A DNA stretch of 44,666 nt. Source: Actinomycetota bacterium (GTDB lineage Bacteria > Actinomycetota > Acidimicrobiia > Acidimicrobiales > Ilumatobacteraceae). The notes under the pieces were generated by a model. It was given only the letters and a program-made list of their open reading frames with translations. It was not told the DNA's origin and did not search any database. The stretch is taken from the NCBI GenBank assembly GCA_009701715.1, contig WLJO01000019.1, positions 1 through 44,666 on the forward strand, written 5' to 3'. This document shows positions 9,262 to 18,173 of this stretch, in pieces (position 1 is the stretch's first letter; each line of letters starts with the position of its first letter). The translations under genes and the position numbers were made by a program.

Positions 9262-9768
9262 TCAACAGGGAGCGGAGAGGTATGCAGACAGGTCGTACGT
9301 CGACCACGTTCCGCCGACGATGCTCACCTTGACGCGTGTGGAGAGTTCCTCGGGATCGTTCGTCGTTGCAGTGTCGGTGTTGACACACGTGAACGACTTC
9401 GTGGTGAGGTCCTTGTACGACTCGGATCCGACTCTGTAGGTCACGATGGAACTCGACTCAGCAAGCTCGGTCCTGGTGTCGATGACCGTGAACTTGCCGA
9501 ATCTGTCGGCGTCGAGCTCGACGACGCTCGGCGCAACCGTGACGTTGATACTCGTGCTCGTGCTCGTGGTCTTACAGGTGAGGCGAAAGGCTCCGGTCAC
9601 GGTCACCACGCCTGTCGACGACTTTACGTACGCGGGCGTTTTCGCCTCGACGTAGCAACTGATCTTGCCGGAGGTGACGGTGGTAGAAACCGCAGAGGCT
9701 GACGGCATCGCAGCGACAAGCGAAACGAGCGCGATGCCCGCTGCTATGAGTCCCCGTACACGCTTCAC
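9262..9768 (-). CDS. Small secreted protein of unknown function
   Basis: 168 residues with a clear Sec signal peptide: basic MKRVRG, a hydrophobic core and cleavage near PSASA-VS around residue 26. The mature part is Thr/Ser/Val-rich with predicted beta-strand character and four cysteines (ISCY, RLTC, SFTC and the C-terminal APC), which could make two disulfides. I do not recognise a family. The start is a GTG at 9768, in front of the signal sequence. It is on the same strand as exonuclease III but 111 bp separates them, so it probably has its own promoter. Confidence 0.75.
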   Translation of the reverse strand: MKRVRGLIAAGIALVSLVAAMPSASAVSTTVTSGKISCYVEAKTPAYVKSSTGVVTVTGAFRLTCKTTSTSTSINVTVAPSVVELDADRFGKFTVIDTRTELAESSSIVTYRVGSESYKDLTTKSFTCVNTDTATTNDPEELSTRVKVSIVGGTWSTYDLSAYLSAPC

Positions 9769-9831
9769 GCCGCGAACTCTACACCCTCAAGAATGAATCA
9801 ACAAGCGCTCCGTGCTAAGGCAACCACGCAG

Positions 9832-9857
9832 AGTGCTTGCACTTCACCAATGGTGAA
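9832..9857. repeat. Two abutting short palindromes in the gap upstream of the secreted protein
   Basis: AGTGCTTGCACT (9832-9843, 5-bp arms) directly abuts TTCACCAATGGTGAA (9843-9857, 6-bp arms with a 3-nt loop). They lie 23-50 nt after the exonuclease III stop and 64-89 nt before the secreted protein start, both on the minus strand. They could be a terminator for the first gene or an operator for the second. No T-tract is obvious. Confidence 0.4.
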
Positions 9858-9879
9858 CAATCCGTGCCCATCGAGCGGA

Positions 9880-10716
9880 TCAGATCCCGTACGAGATGAC
9901 GACGGGGGCATGATCGGACCAGCGCTCGGCATACGACGGTGCCCGGTCTACCACTGCATCCCGTGCGGCCGCAGCAAGGTCCGGCGTGGCAACGTGATAG
10001 TCGATTCGCCAGCCTGCGTCGGTGTCGAAGGCCTTGCCCCTCCACGACCACCACGAGTACGGACCGGGCCCGTCCCCGCCGAGGGCCCGGCCGACGTCCA
10101 CCCAACCCGCCGCGAACATCTGGTCGAACCACGAACGCTCCTCGGGGAGGAAGCCGGCCTTCTTCAGGTTGCCCTTCCAGTTCTTGATGTCGACCTCGCG
10201 ATGCGCAACGTTGAGGTCGCCGGTGAGCAGAACGTGACGGCCGTCCGCGCTCAGCGCCCCGAGACGCGCCGACATGGCACCCAGGAAGGCAAGCTTCTCG
10301 CTCATGCGCGAGGGCACCTCGGCATCTCCGGTGTGGACGTAGCAGGACACGACCGTGAGGCCTCGCCCGTCGGCGGTCTCGATGTCGACCTCCACCCAGC
10401 GACCGGAGTCGTCGAATCCGTCATCGCCACCCGTGCCACCCCGCACGCCGGTACGCGTGCCGACGATCGGTCGTCGGGAGGCCACCGCCACACCTGCCCG
10501 ACCTTTCGCCGAGCACTCCGCGTGGGCTACGTGCCAGCCGCTGCCGCCCAGGGTCTCGACGAGGCCGGGCACGAGGGCGTCCGGCGCGCGGACCTCCTGC
10601 ATCGTGACGAGGTCCGGCTTGCGGTGCGCGAACCACCCTGCCATCCCGTTCGCACTGGCGGCACGCAAGCCGTTGACGTTGACCGAGGCAACCATGAGCG
10701 CTGCGGGCTTCTTCAT
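9880..10716 (-). CDS. Exodeoxyribonuclease III (AP endonuclease family)
   Basis: 278 residues of the exonuclease/endonuclease/phosphatase fold. The family landmarks are VNVNGLRAA near the start, the metal ligand in TMQEVR, GDLNVAHREVDIKN, the substrate loop around SWWSWRGKAF, RIDYHVAT, and the terminal SDHAPV with the catalytic Asp-His. The enzyme cleaves abasic sites and has 3'-5' exonuclease activity in base excision repair. The open frame runs further upstream into the next gene, but similarity begins just after the ATG at 10716; ATGs at 10725 and 10695 are alternatives. A monocistronic repair gene is likely. Confidence 0.93.
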   Translation of the reverse strand: MKKPAALMVASVNVNGLRAASANGMAGWFAHRKPDLVTMQEVRAPDALVPGLVETLGGSGWHVAHAECSAKGRAGVAVASRRPIVGTRTGVRGGTGGDDGFDDSGRWVEVDIETADGRGLTVVSCYVHTGDAEVPSRMSEKLAFLGAMSARLGALSADGRHVLLTGDLNVAHREVDIKNWKGNLKKAGFLPEERSWFDQMFAAGWVDVGRALGGDGPGPYSWWSWRGKAFDTDAGWRIDYHVATPDLAAAARDAVVDRAPSYAERWSDHAPVVISYGI

Positions 10717-10774
10717 GCCCTGCATTGTGCCGCGGCCCGGCGTCGGCGGCGCTACGGGGAACCCGCGTCGGGCC

Positions 10775-12574
10775 TCAGCCCAGCCGCAGCCCAGACAGCG
10801 AGCCTTCAGAGCGCCAGTCCTCGAGAATGCGGAAGAACGCGAGCGAGCCGCCGCCGTAGCTGGAGTTGCGCAGACGGCTCTCTGCGGGCTTTCCCTCGTT
10901 GTTGTAGTAGCCGGGGGTGCAGGCATCGAGGTACTTCAGGTTGAACAGAGCCATCTCCTCGATGGTCTGCACCCATTCGGCTTCTGCTCCGGCATCGGCC
11001 TCGACCGTCGAGATGTTGTTCGTGAGCGCATGATCGACGACGTAGGCGAGATGTCGCGCCTGCTCGGCGAGCGCGTGTGGGTAGTTCACCGTAAAGCCCG
11101 ATTGGGCGGGACTCATGATGAACAGGTTCGGGAAGCCATTGCTGTGCATGCCGTGCAGGGTCATCGCCCCGTCCCGCCAGCGCTCTGTAAGTGAGACCTC
11201 GCGGCCGTGCACCTCGTAGCCGGATCGCCGTGTGTAGTCGGTGCCCACCTCGAAGCCGGTCGCATAAATGAGGCAGTCGACCTGGTACTCCACACCGTTG
11301 GCCACGATGCCGGTCTCGGTGATGCGCTCTACACCCTTGCCGTCGGTGTCCACCAGCGTGACGTTCGGCCGGTTGTAGGTCTGGAGGTACTCGTCGTGGA
11401 AGCAGGGCCGCTTGCAGAACTGCCGGTAGTACGGCTTGAGCATCTCTGCCGTTTGCGGGTCCGCGACGAGCGTGTCGACGCGAGAGCGAATCTGCTCCAT
11501 CTTCTCGAAGTCCGCAAGTTCGATGGTGCTCCCGATGCTGCCGCCGAGCAGTTCGCGCTGGCCAGACTTGGTCATCGTGAGTAGCTTGCCGATGATGTCG
11601 GTCCAGCCGTCGCTCACCAGGTCCTCGGGTTCGAGGATGCCGGACACGAGGTTGTTGAAGTTCTCCATGCGTCGCTTCTGCCAGCCCGGCTCGAGCGTCG
11701 TAGCCCACGATTGGTCGGTAGGACGGTTGTTGCGCACGTCGATCGAGGAGGGTGTGCGCTGGAAGACGTAGAGGTGCTCTGCCGCCGCGCCGAGATGGGG
11801 GATGCACTGCACACCGGTTGCCCCGGTTCCGATGATGCCGACGCGCTTGCCGGCTAGTCCGGTGAGGTTCCCCTCGGAAGTACCACCGGTGTAGCCGTAG
11901 TCCCAGCGGGACGTGTGGAACGAGTGACCTCGATACGTCTCGATGCCGGGGATACCGGGCAGCTTCGGTCGATGCAGTGGCCCGTTCGCCATCACGACAA
12001 AGCGCGCTCGCATCGCGTCTCCGCGATTCGTGCCGATGACCCAGCGCTTCTCGCTGTCGTCCCACTGAACCGAAGTGACCTCGGTCTGGAACAGAGCGTT
12101 CTCGTAGAGGCGGAAGTGCTCGCCGATGGCCCTGCTGTGGGCGAGGATCTCCGGGGCGGGCGTGTACTTCTGGGCGGGCATGAACCCGAGTTCCTCCAGC
12201 AGCGGTAGGTAGATGTACGACTCCACGTCGCACGCTGCTCCCGGATACCGGTTCCAGTACCACGTGCCCCCGAAGTCGCCTCCCTTCTCGATCATGCGCA
12301 GGTTCTCGACGCCCGCCTCACGCAGTCGTGCGCCCGCCAGCTGTCCGCCGAAGCCACCACCGATCACCGCAACATCGACCTCGTCGAACAGCGGCGCTCG
12401 CTCGACCAACTCCACGTACGGGTCGTCGAGGTAGTGCTCGAAGCGGCTGATGTCGACGTACTGCTCGTTGCCGTCCTGTCGGATGCGCTTGTCGCGCTCG
12501 AAGCGGTACTTCTCGCGCAAGGCATCCGGGTCGAAGGAGGGCTGTTGGTCGGCCTGTTGTTCGGCAGTCGTCAT
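10775..12574 (-). CDS. Flavin Baeyer-Villiger-type monooxygenase
   Basis: 599 residues. Two dinucleotide-binding motifs are present, GGGFGG (72-77, FAD) and GTGATG (249-254, NADPH). Between them lies [12 protein letters not shown] (214-225), which fits the Baeyer-Villiger fingerprint (F/Y)xGxxxHxxxW(P/D). The [14 protein letters not shown] segment (103-116) is also characteristic of cyclohexanone/cycloalkanone monooxygenases. The enzyme should insert one oxygen from O2 next to a ketone to make an ester or lactone, using NADPH. The ~60-residue N-terminal extension before the FAD motif is seen in several members. Substrate unknown. A possible 48-codon ORF (12593-12739) precedes it on the same strand. 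Confidence 0.92.
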   Translation of the reverse strand: MTTAEQQADQQPSFDPDALREKYRFERDKRIRQDGNEQYVDISRFEHYLDDPYVELVERAPLFDEVDVAVIGGGFGGQLAGARLREAGVENLRMIEKGGDFGGTWYWNRYPGAACDVESYIYLPLLEELGFMPAQKYTPAPEILAHSRAIGEHFRLYENALFQTEVTSVQWDDSEKRWVIGTNRGDAMRARFVVMANGPLHRPKLPGIPGIETYRGHSFHTSRWDYGYTGGTSEGNLTGLAGKRVGIIGTGATGVQCIPHLGAAAEHLYVFQRTPSSIDVRNNRPTDQSWATTLEPGWQKRRMENFNNLVSGILEPEDLVSDGWTDIIGKLLTMTKSGQRELLGGSIGSTIELADFEKMEQIRSRVDTLVADPQTAEMLKPYYRQFCKRPCFHDEYLQTYNRPNVTLVDTDGKGVERITETGIVANGVEYQVDCLIYATGFEVGTDYTRRSGYEVHGREVSLTERWRDGAMTLHGMHSNGFPNLFIMSPAQSGFTVNYPHALAEQARHLAYVVDHALTNNISTVEADAGAEAEWVQTIEEMALFNLKYLDACTPGYYNNEGKPAESRLRNSSYGGGSLAFFRILEDWRSEGSLSGLRLG

Positions 12575-12592
12575 CGTTGCTCCGTGATCTGC

Positions 12593-12739
12593 TCAGTGCT
12601 GGGGCCGCAGCGCGATGCCGCAGTCCGCAGCGGCGTCCCTCGTGAACCAGCCCTTCACCGTTCCCGAGTGTTCGGTCAACGTGAATTGCCAGCGGTACTG
12701 CTTCCTGACCGCGACATACCGCTGTGCCCCAAGGTCCAT
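12593..12739 (-). CDS. Possible 48-residue protein upstream of the Baeyer-Villiger enzyme
   Basis: An ATG-to-TGA frame of 49 codons lies in the gap between the divergent monooxygenase and TrpB2 genes. The product begins MDLGAQRYVAVRKQYRWQF and ends GIALRPQH. By hand count 41 of 48 sense codons have G or C in the third position, as expected of coding sequence in this genome. It ends 18 bp before the monooxygenase start, so the two could be co-transcribed. No ribosome site is evident and I know no family. It could equally be chance in GC-rich leader DNA. Confidence 0.4.
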   Translation of the reverse strand: MDLGAQRYVAVRKQYRWQFTLTEHSGTVKGWFTRDAAADCGIALRPQH

Positions 12740-12774
12740 AAGCGGACGTTAGTTGGGCGAACTACATTTTGGCC

Positions 12775-14145
12775 ATGGCCCTGAAGACACCGCACAAGAT
12801 CCTGCTCACCGAGGACGAGATGCCGACCCAGTGGTACAACATCATCCCGGATCTGCCCTCACCGCCCCCGCCGCCGCTGCACCCCGGAACGCTGCAGCCA
12901 GCCGGCCCGGACGACTTTGCCCCGCTGTTCCCGATGGCCCTCATCGAACAGGAGGTGTCCACGCAGCGCTACGTCGACATCCCCGGTGGCGTGCTCGATA
13001 TCTATCGTCTGTGGCGCCCCAGCCCGCTGTTCCGCGCTCACCGGCTCGAGCAGTTGCTCGGCACCCCGGCGCGCATCTACTACAAGTATGAGGGCGTTAG
13101 CCCTGCCGGTTCGCACAAGCCGAATACTGCAGTGCCGCAGGCGTACTACAACCATCAAGAGGGCATCACGAAGCTGACCACCGAGACCGGTGCTGGCCAG
13201 TGGGGAACAGCGCTCGCCTTCGCCACCGCCCAGTACGGCATGGAGTGCGAGGTCTGGCAGGTGGCTGCGTCCTACCGCGCCAAGCCGTACCGCCGGACCA
13301 TGATGGAGCTGTGGGGGGCCACGGTGCATCCGAGCCCCTCGAACGTCACCGAGTACGGGCGCTCGCTGCTCGCACTGGACCCGAACCACCCGGGCAGCCT
13401 CGGCATTGCGATCTCCGAGGCCGTTTCGATGGCCGTGGCGGATCCGAAAACCCGATACGCACTTGGGAGCGTGCTCAACCATGTGCTGATGCACCAGACG
13501 ATCATCGGCGAGGAGGCGCTGCTGCAGCTCGCGAAGGTGGGAGAGACACCCGACGTGCTCGTGGGGTGCACCGGCGGCGGGTCGAACTTCGGTGGGCTCG
13601 CCTTCCCGTTCCTGCGGGAGAAGCTTGCCGGCCGGATGAACCCGACGATCCGCTGCGTGGAGCCGTCCGCGTGTCCGAGCCTGACCAAGGGTGAGTACCG
13701 GTATGACTTCGGAGACACCGCAGGGATGACCCCGCTGATGAAGATGCACACCCTGGGTCACTCGTTCATCCCGGACCCGATCCATGCCGGTGGCCTCCGT
13801 TATCACGGCATGTCGCCGCTCGTCAGCCACGTCTACGAGCTCGGGCTTGCCGAGGCAATCGCCATCCCGCAGGTCGAGTGCTTCACGGCGGCGCTGCAGT
13901 TCGCCCGGACCGAGGGCATTGTCCCGGCCCCGGAGCCGACGCACGCGATTGCGGCCGCCATCCGCGAGGCGCTCCGCTGCAAGGAGACCGGTGAGGAAAA
14001 AGTGATCCTCACGGCACTGTGCGGTCACGGTCACCTGGACCTCGCTGCGTACGAGAAGTTCCTGGCGGGGGAAATGGTGGATCTGGACTTGAGCGACGAG
14101 GCCGTGGCGGCGGCGATGGCCAAGGTGCCGTCTGTCGCAGGCTGA
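12775..14145 (+). CDS. Tryptophan synthase beta chain, TrpB2 type
   Basis: 456 residues of the PLP-dependent TrpB2 class, longer than TrpB1 (~400). The Schiff-base lysine is K115 in [10 protein letters not shown]. The substrate loop TETGAGQWG and the phosphate-binding [11 protein letters not shown] follow. TrpB2 condenses indole with serine (in some species phosphoserine) to tryptophan, often without a TrpA partner. No trpA or other trp gene is in the window, so this is a stand-alone copy, perhaps for indole salvage. The ATG at 12775 is preferred over a TTG two codons upstream. It is divergent from the Baeyer-Villiger gene. Confidence 0.92.
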   Translation: MALKTPHKILLTEDEMPTQWYNIIPDLPSPPPPPLHPGTLQPAGPDDFAPLFPMALIEQEVSTQRYVDIPGGVLDIYRLWRPSPLFRAHRLEQLLGTPARIYYKYEGVSPAGSHKPNTAVPQAYYNHQEGITKLTTETGAGQWGTALAFATAQYGMECEVWQVAASYRAKPYRRTMMELWGATVHPSPSNVTEYGRSLLALDPNHPGSLGIAISEAVSMAVADPKTRYALGSVLNHVLMHQTIIGEEALLQLAKVGETPDVLVGCTGGGSNFGGLAFPFLREKLAGRMNPTIRCVEPSACPSLTKGEYRYDFGDTAGMTPLMKMHTLGHSFIPDPIHAGGLRYHGMSPLVSHVYELGLAEAIAIPQVECFTAALQFARTEGIVPAPEPTHAIAAAIREALRCKETGEEKVILTALCGHGHLDLAAYEKFLAGEMVDLDLSDEAVAAAMAKVPSVAG

Positions 14146-14225
14146 TCGGCGTCTCGCCTTTCTTGGGGTGCAGACGGTCACTTTGGGTGTTTGCCCACCG
14201 GGACGAAACAAATCGTTAACGCACG

Positions 14226-14259
14226 GCTTACACAGCGACTCTGCAGCCGCGCTTACACT
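14226..14259 (+). promoter_or_regulatory. Direct repeat resembling a promoter in front of the importer operon
   Basis: GCTTACAC occurs at 14226-14233 and again at 14251-14258. CTTACA and TACACT have roughly -35/-10 spacing and fall about 50 bp before the GTG start of the BMP lipoprotein. It could be a promoter or a two-site operator. The 160-bp gap shows nothing else I recognise. Confidence 0.3.
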
Positions 14260-14305
14260 CGCAATGGCCGCAGACCCCGGCCCCGCAGAAAGGACCTCGA
14301 TTCCC

Positions 14306-15523
14306 GTGAACGAATCAGAGCAGAACGAACTCGTTGCTGGCCTCACCCAGCCCGTGAGCCGGCGTCGTGCCCTCACCATGGGCGCCTTTGGCGTCGCTGG
14401 TCTGAGCACCATTCTGGCTGCCTGTGGCGACAAGAAGTCGTCCACCGAGAGCACCACAACGGCCGCCACCGAGACCACCGCAGCAGCCACGGAGACCACC
14501 GCAGCAGCCACCGAGACCACCGCAGCAGCAGGCGGCCTCGAGAGCGCCAAGGTTGCGTTCGTCTACGTCGGGCCGCCGGACGACAACGGCTGGACCCAGG
14601 CCCACGATCAGGCCCGCCTTGCGGCCGAGGCCAAGTTCAACGGCAAGATCAAGTCCACCTTCACCCCGAACATCGGGTTCGATGCGTCCACCACGCAGTT
14701 GTTCGAGCAGCTCGTCGCCGACGGCAACGACATGGTGATCGCCAACACCGAGTACGGCGAGCTGATGAGCACCGTGACCGACAAGAACCCGAAGGTCAAG
14801 TTCCTCGAGTGCGACGGTCACAAGTTCACCGAGAACCTGTTCGGCTACTACATGGCTCACACCGAGCCGGCGTACATGCTCGGCGTTGCGGCAGGCCTGC
14901 TCGCCCCCGGCGGCAAGATCGGCTACATCGGTGCCTTCCCGACCGCCACACTCTTCAACGACGTGAACGGCCTGCTCCTCGGTGCTCGCTCGGTGAACCC
15001 GGCAGCCGAGGTCAAGGTGGTTCTCGTGAACACCTTCTTCGACCCGCAGAAGGCCGCTCAGGCCGCAGACGCTCTCCTCTCCGAGGGTGTCGAGTTCCTG
15101 TTCGGTGTCATGGACGAGCCCACCTTCCTCCAGAAGGCCGAGGCCAAGGGTGTGTGGACCGGCTACTGGAACCTCGACTTCCGCACCGCTGCGCCGACGA
15201 AGTACGTCAACAACTTCGTCCTGTCGGGGTTCGAGGGCTTCTACGAGGACCAGTTCGCGCAGCTGCTCGCCGGCGCGTGGGTTGCCGAGAAGCAGACCGT
15301 GCTGCTCGACTGCCCGCTCGGCGAGTGGGGCCCCACCGTTCCGCAGAACGTCAAGGACGCCGTTGCGGCAGTGGACGCCAAGCTGAAGGACGGAAGCCTC
15401 GTCGTCTACACCGGGCCGCTCAAGGACACCAAGGGCGCCGAGGTTCTTGCCGCCGGCAAGACCATCGACCGCCAGGGCTCTTACTCGGTGAACTTTGCCG
15501 TGGAAGGCGTTACGGGCCTCTGA
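14306..15523 (+). CDS. BMP-family substrate-binding lipoprotein of an ABC importer
   Basis: 405 residues. The N-terminus has SRRR (18-21) before a hydrophobic stretch and a lipobox ending at Cys40 (LAAC), so it is a lipoprotein that may use the Tat route. A Thr/Ala/Glu linker of three 7-residue repeats follows. The rest is the BMP/Med type-1 periplasmic fold, with FVYVGPPDDNGWTQAHD at its start and IGYIGAFP mid-protein. Characterised relatives (PnrA/TmpC and nucleoside-transport BMP proteins) bind purine nucleosides, though some family members bind other ligands. The GTG start is supported by an AAGGA upstream (14290-14294); an in-frame ATG at 14264 is possible. It heads an operon with the ATPase and two permeases. 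Confidence 0.92.
   Translation: MNESEQNELVAGLTQPVSRRRALTMGAFGVAGLSTILAACGDKKSSTESTTTAATETTAAATETTAAATETTAAAGGLESAKVAFVYVGPPDDNGWTQAHDQARLAAEAKFNGKIKSTFTPNIGFDASTTQLFEQLVADGNDMVIANTEYGELMSTVTDKNPKVKFLECDGHKFTENLFGYYMAHTEPAYMLGVAAGLLAPGGKIGYIGAFPTATLFNDVNGLLLGARSVNPAAEVKVVLVNTFFDPQKAAQAADALLSEGVEFLFGVMDEPTFLQKAEAKGVWTGYWNLDFRTAAPTKYVNNFVLSGFEGFYEDQFAQLLAGAWVAEKQTVLLDCPLGEWGPTVPQNVKDAVAAVDAKLKDGSLVVYTGPLKDTKGAEVLAAGKTIDRQGSYSVNFAVEGVTGL
14468..14530 (+). repeat. Three 21-bp tandem repeats encoding the lipoprotein linker
   Basis: Units 14468-14488, 14489-14509 and 14510-14530 differ by one or two bases and each encodes TETTAAA. They form a flexible spacer between the lipid anchor and the binding domain. 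Copy number could vary between strains by slippage. Confidence 0.85.
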
Positions 15524-15549
15524 CCCCCTGATCGTTTAGGGTCAGTCCC

Positions 15550-17079
15550 GTGGGGGAACCAACCAACGTTGCTGTCGAGGCGAGTGGCATCTCCAAGTCT
15601 TTTGGAGGTGTCCTCGCCCTCGACACTGTGAACCTCGAGCTCCGCAAGGGGGAGGTTCACGCGCTGCTCGGCGAGAACGGCGCGGGTAAGACGACACTCT
15701 CCAACATCCTTGCGGGGCTCTATCGCGCGGATGGCGGGACGCTGGTGGTTGACGGGGTGGAGTGCGAGTTCCACAGCCCGTCGCAGGCAATCGAGGCCGG
15801 GGTGGGAATGGTGCACCAGCACTTCCGCCTCGTGCCCCCGATGACCGTGGCGGAGAACCTTCACCTCGGCTCTCCGGACACGCCGGCCGTGATCTCCCAG
15901 AAGAAACTGGTGGCGAGCGCCCGTCGCATGATGGAGGAAATCGGTCTCGAGGTGGACCCGACTGCTCGCGTCTGGCAACTGTCGGTGGGCGAGCAGCAGA
16001 GGGTCGAGATCCTGCGTGTGCTCGCACGTGGTGCGAGGGTGCTGATCCTCGACGAGCCCACGGCGGTGCTCACCGCCCAGGAAGCCAAGGAACTCTTCGT
16101 GGTGATCCGCCGGTTGGTCGCCTCTGGGCGGACCGTCGTCTTCATCTCGCACAAGCTGAACGAGGTCATCGAGATTTCGGACCGGATCACGGTGCTGCGC
16201 GGCGGCAAGCACGTGGTCACCAAGGACGCTGCAGGGGCGACGCCCAGAGAACTCGCCCGACTGATGACCGGTGAAGATCTCGACTATGCGGTCGAGCACC
16301 GTGAAGTCGGTTTGTCCGTCGTGCTCCGGCTCAACGACGTCTCGGCCCGGAACCATCGTGGAATCGAGGCACTGCACGGGGTGAACCTCGAGGTGCGTGC
16401 CGGCGAGGTCCTCGGGATCGCCGGTGTCTCGGGCAACGGGCAGACCGAGCTTTCTGAGGTGATCACCGGACTACGACGTGCCAACGCCGGCACGATCACC
16501 ATCGACGGGGTTGATGTCACTCATGCCAGTACGCGGGACATCGCAGAGCTAGGCGTCGGTCACATCCCCGAAGACCGGATCGGGATGGGCATGGCCGGAT
16601 CGCAATCCGTCAAGGACAACGCCATCCTGCGTCACTACCGATCGGAGGAACTCTCCACCCGCATGCGCCTCAAGCGCGGCAATGTGGTCGAGTTCGCCAA
16701 ACGACTCGTCGCCGCCGGGCGGGTGCAGACCCGGTCCATCAACATGCCGGCCGGCCAGATGTCGGGCGGCAACCAGCAGCGCCTGGTGGCGAAGCGCGAG
16801 TCGATGATCTCCGACAGGCTGCTGGTGGCAGCGCATCCCACCCGTGGGCTCGACGTGCTTGCCACCAAGGAGGTGCAGACGGCGATCATCGAGCGGCGCG
16901 ACAGCGGTTGCGGCGTGTTGATGATCTCCGATGACCTCGATGAAGTGATGCTGATGAGCGACCGGATCGCCGTGATGTACGAGGGCAGGGTGATGGGGAT
17001 TTTCGACCGTGCAGAATTCGACCGTGAGCGCATCGGCCTGCTCATGGGTGGAAGCGGCCACCGGTTGCTGCCGCAATGA
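15550..17079 (+). CDS. Double-domain ABC ATPase of the BMP-type importer
   Basis: 509 residues with two fused nucleotide-binding domains. Domain 1 has a full Walker A (GENGAGKTT, 41-49), signature LSVGEQQRVE (144-153) and Walker B LILDEPT (165-171). Domain 2 has the altered Walker A GVSGNGQTE, signature MSGGNQQR and LLVAAHPTRGLD. An altered second domain of this kind is normal for the sugar/nucleoside (YufO/RbsA-like) class. It powers uptake of the ligand held by the BMP lipoprotein. The start is a GTG 26 bp after the lipoprotein stop, and its own stop overlaps the first permease start (ATGA at 17076-17079). Confidence 0.95.
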   Translation: MGEPTNVAVEASGISKSFGGVLALDTVNLELRKGEVHALLGENGAGKTTLSNILAGLYRADGGTLVVDGVECEFHSPSQAIEAGVGMVHQHFRLVPPMTVAENLHLGSPDTPAVISQKKLVASARRMMEEIGLEVDPTARVWQLSVGEQQRVEILRVLARGARVLILDEPTAVLTAQEAKELFVVIRRLVASGRTVVFISHKLNEVIEISDRITVLRGGKHVVTKDAAGATPRELARLMTGEDLDYAVEHREVGLSVVLRLNDVSARNHRGIEALHGVNLEVRAGEVLGIAGVSGNGQTELSEVITGLRRANAGTITIDGVDVTHASTRDIAELGVGHIPEDRIGMGMAGSQSVKDNAILRHYRSEELSTRMRLKRGNVVEFAKRLVAAGRVQTRSINMPAGQMSGGNQQRLVAKRESMISDRLLVAAHPTRGLDVLATKEVQTAIIERRDSGCGVLMISDDLDEVMLMSDRIAVMYEGRVMGIFDRAEFDRERIGLLMGGSGHRLLPQ

Positions 17080-18173
17080 GCATCCCGTTCCGCTTCGCCC
17101 GTCGCCTCGAGGTCAACACGAAGCGCTCCACGTCGTACCGGATCTCCGGTGCGATCGCCGGACTGTTCCTCAGCGGCCTCCTGCTGCTCATCACGAGCCG
17201 CAACCCAATCAGACTGCTCGGCCAGAGCCTCGATGCGATCTTCGGGTCGCAGCGGGGCATCGAGGGCGTCATGGTGCAGTCGATTCCCATCCTCATGTGC
17301 GCAATCGGTGTGGCGCTCTCGCTGCGCATGAAGGTCTGGAACATCGGTTCTGACGGTCAGTTCCTGATGGGCGCCTTCGCAGCGGTCGGCGTCGGCATCA
17401 AGGTCGATGCCCCGCACTGGCTGCTGATCATCCTGATGGCCCTGGCCGCATCGATCGCCGGTGCCGCATGGATCCTCGTGCCCGCCCTGGCGAGGGCGTA
17501 CTGGGGCGTCAACGAGATCATCACCACGCTGCTCCTGAACTTCGTGGCGCTGCAACTGGTGCTCTGGTCCGCGCTCGGTTTCTGGCGGGACAAGAAATCA
17601 CAGGTGACCCAGTCCACCGAATCGGTGGACGCCGTACTGCCGAGGTTCCCCGGGCTGAACTCGGTCAGCATTGCGTTCATCGCGCCGCTGCTGCTGGCCG
17701 TGGTGCTCTGGTTCGTGTTCCGCAGCACGCGGGTCGGCTACGAGATCGACATGATCGGCGGCAACGCCAACGCAGCATCGTTCGCCGGCATCAACGTGCC
17801 CCGTCGCATCGTGACCGTCATGCTGCTCACGGGTGCCATCGCTGGGTTCGGCGGCATGCTGCAGCTCACGGGTGCCCCCGGTGCCCAGGCGCTGAGCGGC
17901 GGGTTCTCGAACCGGTTCGGCCTGTCCGGCTTCATCGTCGCTGCGCTCGCCGGTGCGTCGTTCGCCGGTGTGCTGGTGGCGGGCCTGTTCATCTCCGCGA
18001 TGTTCTATGCGGGCATTGCGCTGCAGACTAAGGGACTGTCGGTGTACATCATCTTCGGCGTGTACGGGGTGGTTCTCGTCGGCATCGCCGTGGGCGAGAC
18101 CATGGCGAGGTTCCGGCTCGCGAGGGTAGAGCAGCCTGCCGTCACCGCGCCGGCGGCAGAGGTGTCGGCATGA
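17076..18173 (+). CDS. ABC importer permease 1 (nucleoside/sugar type)
   Basis: 365 residues with about ten hydrophobic helices, of the BPD_transp_2 (branched-chain amino acid/sugar/nucleoside) family. The conserved loop KVWNIGSDGQFLMGA (~residues 88-102) and the cytoplasmic GGNANAASFAGI segment, which contacts the ATPase, are visible. It overlaps the ATPase by 4 bp upstream and the second permease by 4 bp downstream, indicating translational coupling and a heterodimeric channel. Confidence 0.93.
   Translation: MSIPFRFARRLEVNTKRSTSYRISGAIAGLFLSGLLLLITSRNPIRLLGQSLDAIFGSQRGIEGVMVQSIPILMCAIGVALSLRMKVWNIGSDGQFLMGAFAAVGVGIKVDAPHWLLIILMALAASIAGAAWILVPALARAYWGVNEIITTLLLNFVALQLVLWSALGFWRDKKSQVTQSTESVDAVLPRFPGLNSVSIAFIAPLLLAVVLWFVFRSTRVGYEIDMIGGNANAASFAGINVPRRIVTVMLLTGAIAGFGGMLQLTGAPGAQALSGGFSNRFGLSGFIVAALAGASFAGVLVAGLFISAMFYAGIALQTKGLSVYIIFGVYGVVLVGIAVGETMARFRLARVEQPAVTAPAAEVSA

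Noticed and set aside
12859-14550. 563-codon minus-strand frame opposite TrpB2 and the BMP lipoprotein start
   Set aside because: Its repetitive Val/Ala start is just the antisense of the 21-bp linker repeats, and the rest lies opposite TrpB2 with its PLP motifs.
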